From Xestospongia bergquistia (lineage: Eukaryota > Porifera > Demospongiae > Haplosclerida > Petrosiidae): 64,000 nt of DNA. The stretch lies in NCBI GenBank assembly GCA_963965975.1, contig OZ014414.1, positions 6,857,501-6,921,500 on the forward strand, read 5' to 3'. The translations under genes and the position numbers were made by a program. The notes below the pieces were generated by a model. That model was not told where the DNA came from. It did no database searches and saw nothing but the letters and a program-made list of their open reading frames with translations. This document shows, piece by piece, positions 1 through 11,580 of this stretch (the first letter of the stretch is position 1; each line of letters opens with the position of its first letter).

Positions 1-107
1 TAGGAGAAACTTACTATATAGTAACCACCATGATGTTAAACAGTGTTATGTTAACATTTTAGTTTATATCAGTTTTTTGCTACATGCAATCATAATAACT
101 TTATTAC

Positions 108-138
<31 letters not shown>

Positions 139-1070
139 ATTAAAATATCAAGTCAGTTTTACAGTACTAAGTTGTCAATATTTGCTTGTGTATTTCAAAT
201 ATTTTGTACCATCATTTTAATGTTATTACAACAACCTTATTTAAAATCACTGACATTTCATCTAATTTTATATATGAATAATACTAAAGTTGTTGATATT
301 AAATTATATCCTCTATATAGTCATAATCTATTTGTGATGTGTGTGGTCTTCCTAACTCATGTGTGTTTGATCATATCTTCTTCTCTACTCAAGGAATCCA
401 TTACATTAAGGTGTGTGGTCGAATAAGAGGAACCAATATGGATTCTATGATGCATTTTATGTTACTAATATTGAGTCCTGTTATGTTGATGGTATTTTTA
501 TTACATACAGTAGTAGTCCACATAGACACATTTGGACATATGCTGATGGTTTAATTTCTGATAACGTGCCCTTCCCATATCATTGTTGTCCATGCAATAC
601 TTACAATACTGAAGCACATGGATATAAACCTAAGTTTGTTTGAGAGAATCAGGCATGTTCCTCCTTGTGTAGGTGAAAATACAGAAAGATGGCAAGATAG
701 CCAATGTAACATTATTGGATGGACAATATTGTGAAGAACCAAGTTGTACTAACTCTAACATGATATTGTTTGTAAAGTCTTTCAATGAAACCACCAATGA
801 AGATATTGAACTACAGGTGTGTGGAAATCAAGGTTATCCTGATGAGGATAATCCATTGGATATTATTGAACTTTATATGCTTTATGTATGTGGTTAAAAG
901 TATACACATATTATGTATACACTTGATACTTATATAAATATATAGATAGTATTTGCTGTTAATATTTTATTATCAGCCAATGATAAATTCACAACCTTTT
1001 AACTTCACTACATGAGTACATGTGCATACTTTATACAATCATTTCTAGCCATGGCTAAAAAAAGGAAGGG
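1..1070 (+). pseudogene. Decayed exon copy A1 of a secreted-protein domain
   Basis: The part from about 400 to 895 encodes a recognisable animal extracellular domain, but in broken frames. Pieces read VCGRIRG, then NQYGFYDAF, YVDG, HIWTYADG, CPCN, and lastly DIELQVCG followed by DNPLDIIELY. This order resembles a domain I know from uncharacterised cnidarian and lancelet secreted proteins; it has no formal name I can give. The frame changes near 425-432, a TGA stops it at about 641, and it changes again before the last part. A second copy lies at 24425-25510 and shares these lesions. The first 400 bases align with the flank of that copy and include an (AT)n run at 109-134. Probably a pseudogene; an undetected intron structure cannot be excluded. 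Confidence 0.5.
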
Positions 1071-2895
1071 TATAAGGTAAACATAGAATATTAAAAGTAT
1101 AAAATTAATGAACTAAAAGAAATGTCTACCAACAATAGTAAATCTTAACTGAGTATATATTTTGTAGGCAGGTAGATTTGTACAGATCTTTGACTTAAAC
1201 TTTACATGTTATTGTTATAATACTTAATAATATAGTATAATTAGAGATTATTACTGTAAACAGCTTACTTTCATTCTTAAATTAGTTTGGAAAGCATAAA
1301 ATATAATAAATTAATAGTAGGCAAAACATACAAATTATACTTTTAGTAGGCAAAACTGAAGTAGGCAAACCAGGCCATTACCTTTTTGTCAATGTGAAAT
1401 AATATAAAGTTCTCATTCACATACTATTACATTAAAATTGGCATGCAGCTTTTATAACAGAGATAAACCTGTATACAAGTATAGATGAGAACTACTGACA
1501 GGTAAATGATGAGTTATCATATTATATATATTTATCAATAATTGAACACACTCAAGTATACAAATCTCTTTAGCAGTATAGGAAGACCAAACTTGGCATG
1601 CATACTGATGAAGTCATACAAGAGATATTGTGATGTTAGAGGATTACAGCTAACATGTAATCATTCTATAAAGGATTCCGATAATTTGTCTGGAATATAA
1701 TTGGTACATATAGCATTAATCTGTGGATACCAAGATAGATCCCTGTATGCTCAGTAATACATCTAGGTACTTATACATGTCAAAGAGATATGATGACAAT
1801 TCAGATCAATGGAGCCATGAGAAAGTAATGGTGACTTTCTCCTGACATAATCATATCATATTTATGACAACAATTAATTTCTTACTTTTAAGCATAAATT
1901 AACGTATAAAGCATATTATATTAATAAATACAACAGACCTGTTGAAGCTCCCACAAGACTATTGGAAACTAGAGAAATATATATAACATATTCGAAAGAA
2001 TATTTCAGGCTATATTATTTGAAACAAATGTAAATCAACCTTTTACCTTTTATCAAGTCACTCTCTCAGGTAAAGCACATATGCACAAGAAGTGATATCA
2101 CAGCAAATAGTTTAGATCAGTCTTTGTGTTACACATCTATGTCCCCAACCTGCACGAACCCTTTGAATTGAACAATTAAGTTGCAAACATGAAGCCAATT
2201 ATTTACTTTTTGTTACCTAACCTTAACCTATCTTCCCAGATGCCCACACGCTAGCACTTCTTAATATTACAGGATGTATGAAAGAGGATGTTGATCACAT
2301 GACTCCAACAAACGTTTTCTTTTTAAGAAGTATAACACACATCGTCACCTACATATTTCTGACTACTATTCATTGTTTAGAAGCTACAACATCAAAGCAT
2401 ACAATGCTTGTACATTATAAAATTTGTTTTGTGTAAACAGATTCTACTTGACTTACCTTATATTGAGTCAATACAAAGCCAAAACTGTTGTAACTAAATA
2501 TGTATAAACCTAAATAGAAGCCAAAAAGTACTCTTTGTAGTTTATTTCCAATAACTAAACTATGAGTGACAGAGAGATACTATTTCAACTTCACTAACTA
2601 AATTAGTTCAGTTGAAATAGTATCTGCTTATAGCTTCAACTAAACTAGCGAAGTGTATGTATAAACTATATGGTTGTACATGAAACTAGTTAGCCTTATG
2701 GATATGGACTTTCACTAGTTTGGGTCTATTGTAATAAAAACTTTTTTAAATGACAAAAAGCTTTTCGGAATTTTTTCATTACAATTATTTTATTCTTGGT
2801 TATTATTACATTAATTGATATATAATGCTACTATATGCTAACCTGTGTCACAACTACTTCCAGTCCATCCAATTTCACAAATAAAAGTATTATAT
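1071..2895 (-). pseudogene. Remnant of a second EMI/EGF gene copy
   Basis: Bases about 1075-1270 resemble 31590-31750, which lies in the large intron of the EMI-EGF gene. Bases about 2815-2895 resemble 32095-32160, which holds the 3' end of its first EGF exon. On the minus strand 2843-2882 still encodes the end of that EGF (GWTGSSCDT) next to a GT donor. The EMI exons and the upstream half of the EGF are absent. The A-type copy just before it (1-1070) is followed directly by this intron-like sequence, so the fibrinogen, NIDO and EGF-array part seems to have been lost from this copy. Bases 1270-2810 hold no gene I recognise. Confidence 0.45.
2576..2624. repeat. Short perfect hairpin
   Basis: GATACTATTTCAACT at the left is matched by its reverse complement at the right, 15-bp arms with about 19 bases between. 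It lies in a gene-free stretch; no function is apparent. Confidence 0.6.
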
Positions 2896-3001
2896 TCTCC
2901 TTCAATATTTCATCTTGCTATATTACTGGTATTTAACAATGCAGTTAATAATAGTATGTGACTAATTGTACACAGGAAGTCCTTAATGACAATTAATAGT
3001 A

Positions 3002-3002
3002 A

Positions 3003-3048
<46 letters not shown>

Positions 3049-3049
3049 T
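3002..3049. repeat. (CT)n(AT)n microsatellite
   Basis: A run of CT dinucleotides passes directly into a run of AT dinucleotides about 340 bases downstream of the end of the minus-strand glycosyltransferase gene. Confidence 0.9.
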
Positions 3050-3390
3050 ACAAGAGATAATAATACAAGGATTCTCAGTGCTCATATTTATCTAAAAAGG
3101 CAATATTACTAGAATTTTAAAAGATCTGTAAAACAGATTCATCAAAGTATCTTTATAATTTTCTTTTTTAAAATGTAGTGAGTATATAATTTGGGGATGC
3201 AAGTCATTTTAACCACCAAAAATATTATACTGACCTATTTTTAGTAAAGGATTTTATAGAAAAAATATAATCTCATTTCTAAAAATTGTAGTGGCACTTT
3301 TTGCATTAATGCCAAATAATTATTATAAAATAACTCCTGATTGACATATATCTGTAAATATTATATAGGTTCTTTTCTTTTTGAGAAATA

Positions 3391-4407
3391 TTAACTACGA
3401 ATAGCTTTGTGGTTTTTATTCAAAGCTAGCAGTCTCTGTTTCATAGACCATCCACTACCTTCTGGGATACAATATTCTGGAGACAATACTTTAGTCGGAG
3501 GATAATTAATAAAATACCTATTGACATGACTCTCATCATGCCACAAAGCTATGTAGTTATATTTACGAAGATCTGTTAATATATTCTTGACAATTGTATC
3601 AGCCATAGTGATGACTTCACTCTGACAACCACCTAATACTCCACCAGCGAAATAGTATTCTCCTTCAGAAGGTTTAACATAAGCTGTTGATTTAGGGTTT
3701 TTGTCATAAGTAAATTGAGATCTTGGTTTGTTATAAAAACCAGGATGTAGCGTACCTACTCTTGAACCTAAAGCCTCACTATTAAAATTAGAAACAAAGA
3801 GCATGTCGGCATCAACTTGAAACAAGAAGTCCATATTATGGTAGATATCACTGTGTTTACTAATAAACTGAAATCTCACTAAAGTATTATTTGGCCAGCC
3901 TTGACTTTTCTCCATAATACTTACAATATGACGGTTTGTCTTGACTTTAGCTACTTTATCAAGTTGATCTGAAATAACAAAATAAGTAACCTTATGATCT
4001 CTCATGAAGTACTTGTCAGCACTTGTAATAAGAGGTTGTAAGAACTTTGTGTACTTAGCAATAGCAACAATATTAAGTCCTACATTGTAGACTCCCTTTG
4101 GTTGTCTTGCTAATAGATTGGCTTCAGTATCAGCCCATACTATTGGAGCTCCCCAGGGTGTCTCTATTCTAATTCTTGATTCATACTTGCTAACGTTTGG
4201 TAAAGTCGGTAATCCCAGTTGATCTTTTGAAAGCAGTGTTAATGATTGAAATGGGCAGCTTTTCTTTAACTGACGAGGTGTAATTTTAATTTCTGAAAAA
4301 AATAGCTTCGATAAAGAGTTCAGCCTTTCCAAATAAATCAATAGCATAAATATTATACTAATTGCCACGACAATGAGGATACAAAGTTTTCCCTTTCTGT
4401 TAACCAT
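3391..4407 (-). CDS. Glycosyltransferase family 6 (ABO/GGTA1-like), type II Golgi membrane enzyme
   Basis: Intact 338-residue one-exon ORF. Residues 8-26 form a hydrophobic anchor after a short basic tail, as in a type II Golgi enzyme. The rest matches the GT6 family (ABO transferases, alpha-1,3-galactosyltransferase, Forssman synthase): PWGAPIVW at 84-91, a DxD-type metal/nucleotide-sugar motif DAD at 199-201, TLHPGFY at 219-225, AGG at 254-256 where the donor-selective residues of ABO enzymes lie, WHDESH at 289-294, and VLSPEY at 307-312. Known members transfer Gal or GalNAc in alpha-1,3 linkage to a beta-galactoside or GalNAc acceptor with Mn2+ and retain anomeric configuration. Gly256 aligns with the ABO position that is Gly in the A enzyme, but donor choice cannot be settled here. 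The stem (27-75) is short, the length is normal for the family, and the first ATG precedes the anchor. Confidence 0.93.
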   Translation of the reverse strand: MVNRKGKLCILIVVAISIIFMLLIYLERLNSLSKLFFSEIKITPRQLKKSCPFQSLTLLSKDQLGLPTLPNVSKYESRIRIETPWGAPIVWADTEANLLARQPKGVYNVGLNIVAIAKYTKFLQPLITSADKYFMRDHKVTYFVISDQLDKVAKVKTNRHIVSIMEKSQGWPNNTLVRFQFISKHSDIYHNMDFLFQVDADMLFVSNFNSEALGSRVGTLHPGFYNKPRSQFTYDKNPKSTAYVKPSEGEYYFAGGVLGGCQSEVITMADTIVKNILTDLRKYNYIALWHDESHVNRYFINYPPTKVLSPEYCIPEGSGWSMKQRLLALNKNHKAIRS

Positions 4408-4858
4408 TTCGAATTAAGTTATGCCAGGTTCGCCCACTCTGTTTACTCGACACAATAATACGGTTTCGCCTCCGGATACCGTAATTCCAAATAAACAAAC
4501 ATTGCGAATTTATTTGGACCAAAAGGGGAAGACCCGAACCAGGGGGGGGGGAAGTGCATGACTATGTGCACCCCCTTTGCAAGGATTAACTCAGATGAGT
4601 AAAAGTCATGAAAAGGTTTTCCAGTTGATTGAGCAATAGGCATGCATCAGCAAGTATGCATCTGAACAGGGAGGTGTAACTGTTAATAGTTAGGTATGCA
4701 TCAGTGACAGCACATGTACAAATGCTGGTGACACAGAACAATAAAAGATAAATGAGTAATATAAGATTCTTTTTAAGCAAGAGACAGGCAACAGATCCAG
4801 AGAAAAATGAAGCAGGTTAGACCTCCACAAATTTTAGATTACATTAAATGATAAATTT
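4408..4858. other. Intergenic: upstream region of the glycosyltransferase gene
   Basis: This stretch contains a run of ten G at about 4541-4551 and no convincing coding sequence. It should include the promoter of the minus-strand GT6 gene; I see no diagnostic motif. Confidence 0.4.
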
Positions 4859-5685
4859 TTGACCATTCTGTTTTGCATAGATGATGCTAATGATTACTCA
4901 ACTGATGATACAAATTTAATAGGGAATCAGTCATTGTCATCAGACCTTCAGTCATTTCCATTCAATGACATTGGTAACAATCTGGATCCAACCAAGTCAA
5001 TTGAATCTATTTCCTTCCTATTAGCAATCTTTCTAATGATGAAAGTATTCATTGCTTTATCACTATTTATCACCTCCTTCTACTTTGCCCAACTCAGTTA
5101 TTAGAGGTCTTAATTGTAAATTTAATACTGCATGGCTAGAGAATGAAGTATCCGTGGTTGAGATATATTCCTTGTTAGACTATCGTTTAGGTGATCTTTC
5201 TGCCAGATTCAATGATCATTGTAAGAGAGCAGCCTCCCTTGAGTAAATTCTACCATCAAATATTGACTCAAACTCTTCTCTATCTAATATTCAAGATGCA
5301 TTGAGTTTCTATTCTGATGATCTTCCCAATTCAGAAATACTTGATGAAGAATTTTGTCGATGGAAGTCCAAATGACTAAGAATTCCACTTAAAGATCACC
5401 CAATTCTTTGCAACAGTTCTGCGTGAACGATTTACCAAATATTTACATTCTTTTAAAGCTCTTGACTGCTTTACATCTGAGCTCTTGTTACTGTGAGAGG
5501 TCTGCTTCTGCTTTAAGAAAGCTGAACAATTATCTAAGGTGCTCTCAAACTGAAGAAAAACTCAGTGCTTTAGCTTTAATTCACATCAATTACGAAACAA
5601 TAATTGATGTAGATTACATATGTGAACTCTTTTTTGAAAAGCATCCCAGGATATTGGAAGGAGCCAGTTCAATTTTCAATTAAAT
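4859..5685 (+). pseudogene. hAT-superfamily transposase relic (C-terminal dimerisation region)
   Basis: The last part (5408-5683) encodes the hAT C-terminal dimerisation signature: a leucine-rich run, CYCERSASALRKLNNYLR, then a stretch resembling EERLSALALIHI-type hAT ends and EKHPR near the end. The part before it (5052-5380) carries another conserved stretch of the same protein type (LLDYRLGDLSARF, SDDLPNSE) in frames broken by stops. Relatives include zinc-finger MYM-type and THAP12-like domesticated hAT proteins. At least three stops or frame changes separate the pieces, so this is a dead fragment. Terminal repeats were not found. Confidence 0.75.
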
Positions 5686-5689
5686 TAAT

Positions 5690-6150
5690 TACTCATGTGT
5701 ATAATCGATTATGATGAAGAAGTTGAAGGTAAATGACAATTTAATGTTAAGGAAAGTAAAGATTAAAGAATTCATAAGTTAATGTGTTGAGACATGCCTA
5801 CTACATTGTCAGGTATTCTAATAGTCTATCAAACATTGGCCAATTATTTACTAATTTCATTAGTCAACAGAACATTATGTCTCATCCATGACTGAACTTT
5901 CAAATACTCATTATCATATTGATTGTATGTAGTGTATTAAGTACAGCAATATTAGAACATGAATAATGAATAACTAAACCTGTATACACAACCATACAGA
6001 CCACTGGTGGTCCTGACTGCAAAGGATATAATGATATTCATAATACATAATGCCTATATACTACAGTACATTCTCCTAAGTTTTCAATTAGTAATATCTG
6101 TCAGGAGGTCAACTGACTCCAGTAGACCTTTGTACTGATACACTTGATTG
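5690..6150. other. Gene-free stretch
   Basis: AT-rich sequence between the hAT and gypsy relics. No coding signal or repeat structure was recognised. Confidence 0.4.
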
Positions 6151-8480
6151 AGAGCCTTATGACACTTGTTCCTGCTCCAAGGGTGTGTCACATGATGTTG
6201 TAGATGAGTTGTTATATGTGTAACAATATGCATCATCCGTAAACCGTGTGCTTGCCACAATTCGACTTATATGATCAATGTCTCTTCAACTCGATACCAT
6301 TTGATGTTTCACAAAATATGACAGGGGACCCAATATTTTAATTACAACATATTTAATCCATCGACCTCCATTACTAAAGTTACGAATATACACTTTGTCT
6401 CCCTCCTTAAGTGAGGGTCGAACTCGAGCATGTTGATCATGTGAGTCTTTCTGTCTCTGAATATTGCTCTCTAATTTCTTTTGTTGTGGTGGTGGAATGA
6501 GGAGTTCTCCTATAGTTGAATAAAAATCTGGCTAGTTTCGTCTTTAAAGTTCAAATAGTTTGATGATCCATGTTTCTCTTAAAGATCTGTACAGCCCTTT
6601 CTGCGAGTCTTTTAGAAGACAGATGGCTTGACATGACTGATTCCATTGCTGGCTATGAAATCTGCAAACTCCCTACTAGTGAAAACTGACCTGATTGTTT
6701 TGTCATTCGTCCTAGGCAAGGCCTGGCATAATCAATGGTCTTGCTGGCCACTCCCATGGGTGGAGTAAAGTTGGAGGTGTGTTTCTGCTCAACTGACATG
6801 CATCGCAACTACTACATTTCTTTTCTATGTCATCATCTATTTTCGGTCACCAAACATAACTTCGTGCTTTAGCCTTAATCTTGATAATGCCAGAGTGAAT
6901 TTCATCCAATACACGTTCCCGCAACTTTGATGGTACTATAACTCTGGAGCCCCACAGGACACAGCCATCTACAATGCTCAATTCAGAGAGTCTCCTCGAA
7001 TATGATGTAAAATCTTCTCCTTTCCCTATGTTATTTTTCCAACCTCAACTGACTAAAGTGGCTACATTGGATCAGTTACAGTACATGATTTAATATCAGA
7101 TACTGTAATAGGTAATGAATTGAGTATGTCTACCAAATGAATAATTTAAGGGGGGACGGGAACAGACTTTAAAGTATCAGGTAATGGCAATCTATTCAGA
7201 CCATCGGCATGTAATAACTTTTTACCAGGCTTATACTGTACTGAGTAAGTATAACTATCCAAAATTAGGGCCCATCTTAGGATCCTAGCAGATGCTAATT
7301 GTGGGATACCACGATGTTCTCCAAATATTTACTGCATTAATGATTTATGATCAGTATTTATTATAAATCTCCTACCTGAGAGGTATTGATGGAATTTCCT
7401 GACTCCCACAATGATGCTTCTTTGTCCAGCTGTGAGTAGTTCCTTTCAGTTGTTGATAGCATCCTCGATGCAAAGGTGATCTGTTGTTCTCCATTCTCTA
7501 AACAATGAGACAGGATGGCCCCTACTCTGTAAGGAGAGGCGTCACATGCAAGTACAAGTTCTTTAGAACCGTCATAGTGAGCTAACCATCTGGATGACTT
7601 CAGTAAGTCTTTAGCTGACTCAAAAGCTTCTTGATGGGCTGACCCCCACTTTCAAATTGAGTGGTGGCATAACAATGAATAGAGAGTACTCAGGACTATT
7701 GCTAGATTGGGTAGGAATTTCCCATAGTAATTAACTAAGTCAATAAAGCCTTTATTCTGAAATATTCTGAGGAACTGGAACTTCGTAACATCTCTGACCT
7801 TGTCTTCCGTTGGTTGCCTTGATTACTAATTTTATGTCCTAAATACTTTACCTCTGGTGCTAAAAACATGCATTTTTTTCAACTTCAACTTCATTCCAGC
7901 TGTCTGTAGTCTTTTTAAAAGTTTTTCTACATTTGCAATATGCTCAGCCTCAGTTGTCCCAGTCACCAACACATCATCAATATACACATATACATGCTTC
8001 AGACCTTGTAACAAAATCTCCATTACTCGTTGGAAAATGGACGGCACTGAATTCACTTCAAAAGGCAGTCTAGTGTAATGATACATTCCTTTCATCATGT
8101 TAATCATCACAAACTGTTGAGACTCTGGGTCTAGCTGTACCTGCTGGTACGCTTCACTTAGGTCCAGCTTTGTAAAGGAGGACCTTCCAACTAATGTTAC
8201 CAATAGATCATCGACTTTCGGGTAGGGGATACATGTCTAACTTTGCTACACGATTTACTGTCAGTTAATAGTCCCCGCTTAATCGAATAGAGCCATCTTG
8301 TTTCAACACTGGCACTACTGGAGCTGACCATTCAGAGAAATAAATTCTCTCGACTAAGACTGGAGAAGGCAATCTAACTTGCTTCAACCTTCTGTCTCCA
8401 AGCATATGGAATAGGACATGGGCGGTAGAACTGAGGTGTGGCTTGTGGGTCTATGAATAGGATCACCAAAGCTGATCCTA
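6150..8480 (-). mobile_element. Ty3/gypsy retrotransposon relic, copy 1 (RT-RNaseH-integrase)
   Basis: Minus-strand pol remnants in normal order. Reverse transcriptase lies at about 7832-8270 (best open part 7832-8203), with the catalytic YIDDVLV motif and the FTKLDL and QQFV landmarks. The RNase H and connection regions follow at about 7140-7800. An integrase zinc-binding region is at about 6700-6900 and an integrase C-terminal strand region (GDKVYIRNF) at about 6350-6420. Many stops and frame breaks show that it is inactive. A second, shorter copy lies at 36920-38150 and is closely similar over RT-RNaseH. I could not define LTRs. It lies between a copy of exon block A (1-1070) and a copy of block B (8505 on). 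Confidence 0.85.
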
Positions 8481-8504
8481 GTTTCATCCATTATTTGACA
8501 TCAA

Positions 8505-10160
8505 ACAAAATCACATAGGATGACATTAAATGTAAAGATATAATCATTGAGTATATGTGATCATTAGTAACAATAGTATCAAATGCAACCTGGTTAGTAC
8601 TGAGAGATATGTCATCATGAATGATCTATAGTATTTTGTAATGTATATAATAAAAAAGTAGCTGGTGTCAACTCTATTGAAAGAGGTTTATTCAGTGATC
8701 CTGTTGAAGTATAGATTAGAGTGCACATCAGAATTATCATATTTCTTTCACAAACAATTTCCTCTTATAGTTCAATTTGTCACACTATTCAGTTTGATGT
8801 GTACTAATAATACAACATGGGTATGATCTCATGCATATATTGTACCTATTTTATTCCTTTATATAATCCCAAGATCATATATGAGATAGGATACACTATT
8901 CATCAGTCTAATGATAATTGTTCTCCTAGAGATGAGTTGTAACTGTTCTCCTAGTGGTCTGATAGAAAACACCTGTTATCAGTTTGGTGTGCATAGTTAC
9001 AATGTTATGATTATGGACTATGGATAGTAATTGCTAATCAAACTCTAGTTAAACTACATACAACAAGTATTTTATTACAAGTAATAAATATTTAGTTTAA
9101 GTAATCAATATATTGCATTCTTATTACTTTATTCAGTGACTTGTATAGTCACATGCTACCATCCACAACCATTGTGTCAACAATATCTTCTCAAACAACA
9201 ATATATACTACTGTTAAAGGTATGTAGAATATCACGATATATCATAATCTTTATGTGATCTCTACAATCTTTTTTTTATTTGAAAATCGTATTATTATTG
9301 GACTGGGTTGTACTAATTGGTGCATGTACTGATGATTATAGCAATAGCTTGTTTCATTATCATTATATTGCTATTATTTTGTGTCACAAAGCTTGTGAAA
9401 CATATAATTTTTTTAGTTACCAAATTTTCTTTTATTTTTGCAGACTCAAATTATTGGTAACTAATAAATTAATTGAACATACAGTAGGTAAGTTATCCTA
9501 CTTGTAGTATCTTGTGTTAAATCATGCACTATTTATCTACAGACCTGACGAGTTCTAGAGTCTACATCAGTCTAAAACATCTGATGATATTTTGATGAAT
9601 ATGAACCACCAGTAGATACCAGTGTATATAAAAGTATATTTAATATATCAGTGACATATTGTTAATTATTATATTTGGTTATGTAAAAATTGTTGTAGTT
9701 AATGTATGTAAACATATATTGTAATTTCTTGTTGGTAAATTTTGTTAACTTTGTTTAAAAATTAACATTTTGATTCTCATCTAACCACATAGTTATGTGA
9801 TGTCATATATAATCCTTTCAGATACGGGAATCAATCCCTCTCCTTGTATTCTGGTCTATCCACCACTATCACTGTTAATTGAATGCTTGTTCCATCTGAT
9901 GCTGATGAAAATATTTGTATACATGTTGTGACAATGCAATGTTGCACATTCCATGGCAAGATTAATGATTTATTTTACTAAATCTCTATATAACATATAT
10001 AGTATTTTACTACAAATTTCTTTTACATTTTTTGTCCATAAAGAAATCTATGATAAATACTTAAATCTTGTAATCATCTAAATCCGTAAGATCAGTTAAA
10101 ATTATGCTATGAAATGTGGTAATAACAATATATCTAAAATGTACTAAATAATTAAATGTA
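8505..10160 (+). pseudogene. Duplicated block B1: decayed exons of a single-pass membrane protein
   Basis: This block aligns with 22555-24180 in the same orientation. Both copies keep an exon-like Ser/Thr-rich segment (here about 9136-9219: SSQTT-type sequence between an AG acceptor and a GTATGT donor). Next comes a transmembrane-coding segment that is clear in the other copy but disrupted here (about 9276-9400). A juxtamembrane stalk plus a helix suggests the 3' end of a type I membrane protein, but the ectodomain it belongs to is not certain. The protein name is unknown. Confidence 0.4.
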
Positions 10161-10181
10161 TGTAGGCAAGTACATATTGAG

Positions 10182-11165
10182 TTAAAAGTGACAAAATTTA
10201 ATCTCAGAAATCTTTAATGAAGCATGTCCTTTCCACTGTTTCCAAATAATTCCTTTATGATTGTCATTATCTCTTCCAATGTAAAGTCCATTTAGATTTG
10301 AGTCATAGCATGCATTATACCACCATCCTCCTCTGAATGTTATTGCACAACTACCAGATCCAGCTCTATCATTGTCACTATCTTTAGTGGTAAATTTACA
10401 TCCATTATGAATCATCAAACTATCACCAGCTGTCCCATTATATTTACCCAAAGTAAGAGTATATTTTGTAGTAATGTCTCCAATATTGAATGCAGAGTAC
10501 AGAGTGTGGGTTTTATTGTTTTCAAAGTCTTCAAGATTGACTTATAAACTGTTTATTCTATTATAAGCAAGTCGATATATATTTTATTCAATCCTAGCCA
10601 AAATTCTCCTGAAAGGTTGTCAAAACCTTCATTATAATCTGTCCAGTTACGATAAACGTCAACAAAGCCATCCATTCTTCTTTGAATAACAGTCCAACCA
10701 CCACCATTTGTCTCCATGTCACAATAGGCCTTTATATATAAATAATGATTAAAAATTAACCTTTTCATCCAATTATTTATTCACCATCGCCTATGTAATA
10801 ATCTGTATTTAGCTAGTTATCCATTTGTCTATCTAAGTAAACAAGTACCTCAAATGGAGTCCCTCCATTAGGATTAATAACATATAGACCACTGATATTA
10901 TAGCCTGCTCATACCAGGTCTAACAATTTTGATCTCTGTATTTTATTAAGAAAATTTGTTTCAGAAAAGCAAAACTGAACACTTAGTTTGATAAGCAATA
11001 GGAAGTAGCAATGGGCAAACTGCAATTTTCTTTCTTCCATTCTGAATCAATGAGAATTTTTTTCCAAAATTATAGACATTACAGCAGTACTGTTCATATA
11101 GTGATGATGGATGTTGCAATATTGTGCTGTAATTTGTCATACTGGGAAAACTCCATGATTTAGAA
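10182..11165 (-). pseudogene. Broken fibrinogen-related domain gene, copy C1
   Basis: Closely similar to the FReD end of the EMI/NIDO gene (25755-26730), but with several lesions. In the FReD exon a two-base TA insertion shifts frame after GLNKIY at about 10580, a TAA replaces a Gln codon at about 10541-10543, and the reading frame then resumes to the end (10182-10451: GGWWYNAC, SNLNGLY). In the preceding exon a TAG follows the first cysteine (about 10917) and one base is missing a few codons on. The linker exon at 11030-11165 is open through the site where the other copy has lost a base. Upstream EGF and NIDO exons are absent. This is a truncated pseudogene. Confidence 0.85.
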
Positions 11166-11167
11166 AA

Positions 11168-11260
11168 TTACATATATATTTGGTTATGTAAAAATTGTTG
11201 TAGTTAATGCATGTAAACTTGTATATATATTGTAATTTCTTATTGCTAAATTTTAATGTA
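11168..11260. repeat. Second copy of the 3' segment of block B1
   Basis: This segment repeats 9665-9760 in the same orientation (shared TTTGGTTATGTAAAAATTG and following bases). It places direct repeats on both sides of the broken FReD copy C1, consistent with a tandem duplication or unequal exchange. Confidence 0.65.
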
Positions 11261-11355
11261 ATATAAGTTTTCGAAATATAGAGTACTACTAAGTAGAATG
11301 TATATGTTAACATTTTCTGTTTCTGCTCATAGATCACAAATCTTCCAGTAGTCTT

Positions 11356-11580
11356 CTAATGATAGTAAAGGACCATCCCAATAAGAAGTACAAAACTAAA
11401 ATATGCTTTTAGTTCCTCCACTGTAATTTCTGTCCACAATTCATATTTGAAGTCTCCCATCACTTGTTTAGCATAGAGATTACTTTGTTGTACTATGTTG
11501 GCCATTAAAGTAAGAGTAAAAAAACCTCTGATGGAGAGTTTAGGTTGGTGACTTGACTCTAGGACCAACTGAAGGCACAA
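11356..11580 (-). pseudogene. piggyBac transposase fragment (N-terminal part of DDE_Tnp_1_7)
   Basis: About 60 residues match the start of the piggyBac transposase domain: a hydrophobic stretch, QQSNLYA (usually EQTNLYA), then EITVEELKAYFSF and a GM near the end, as in the family pattern of EELKAF followed by a small-residue turn. It is open only for this piece and lacks catalytic aspartates. A C-terminal piggyBac fragment lies at 13310-13519 on the opposite strand. Confidence 0.7.

Noticed and set aside
133..426. 97-codon ORF at the window start
   Set aside because: It is the flank of the duplicated block A and its counterpart at 24597 diverges without keeping a protein family signature.
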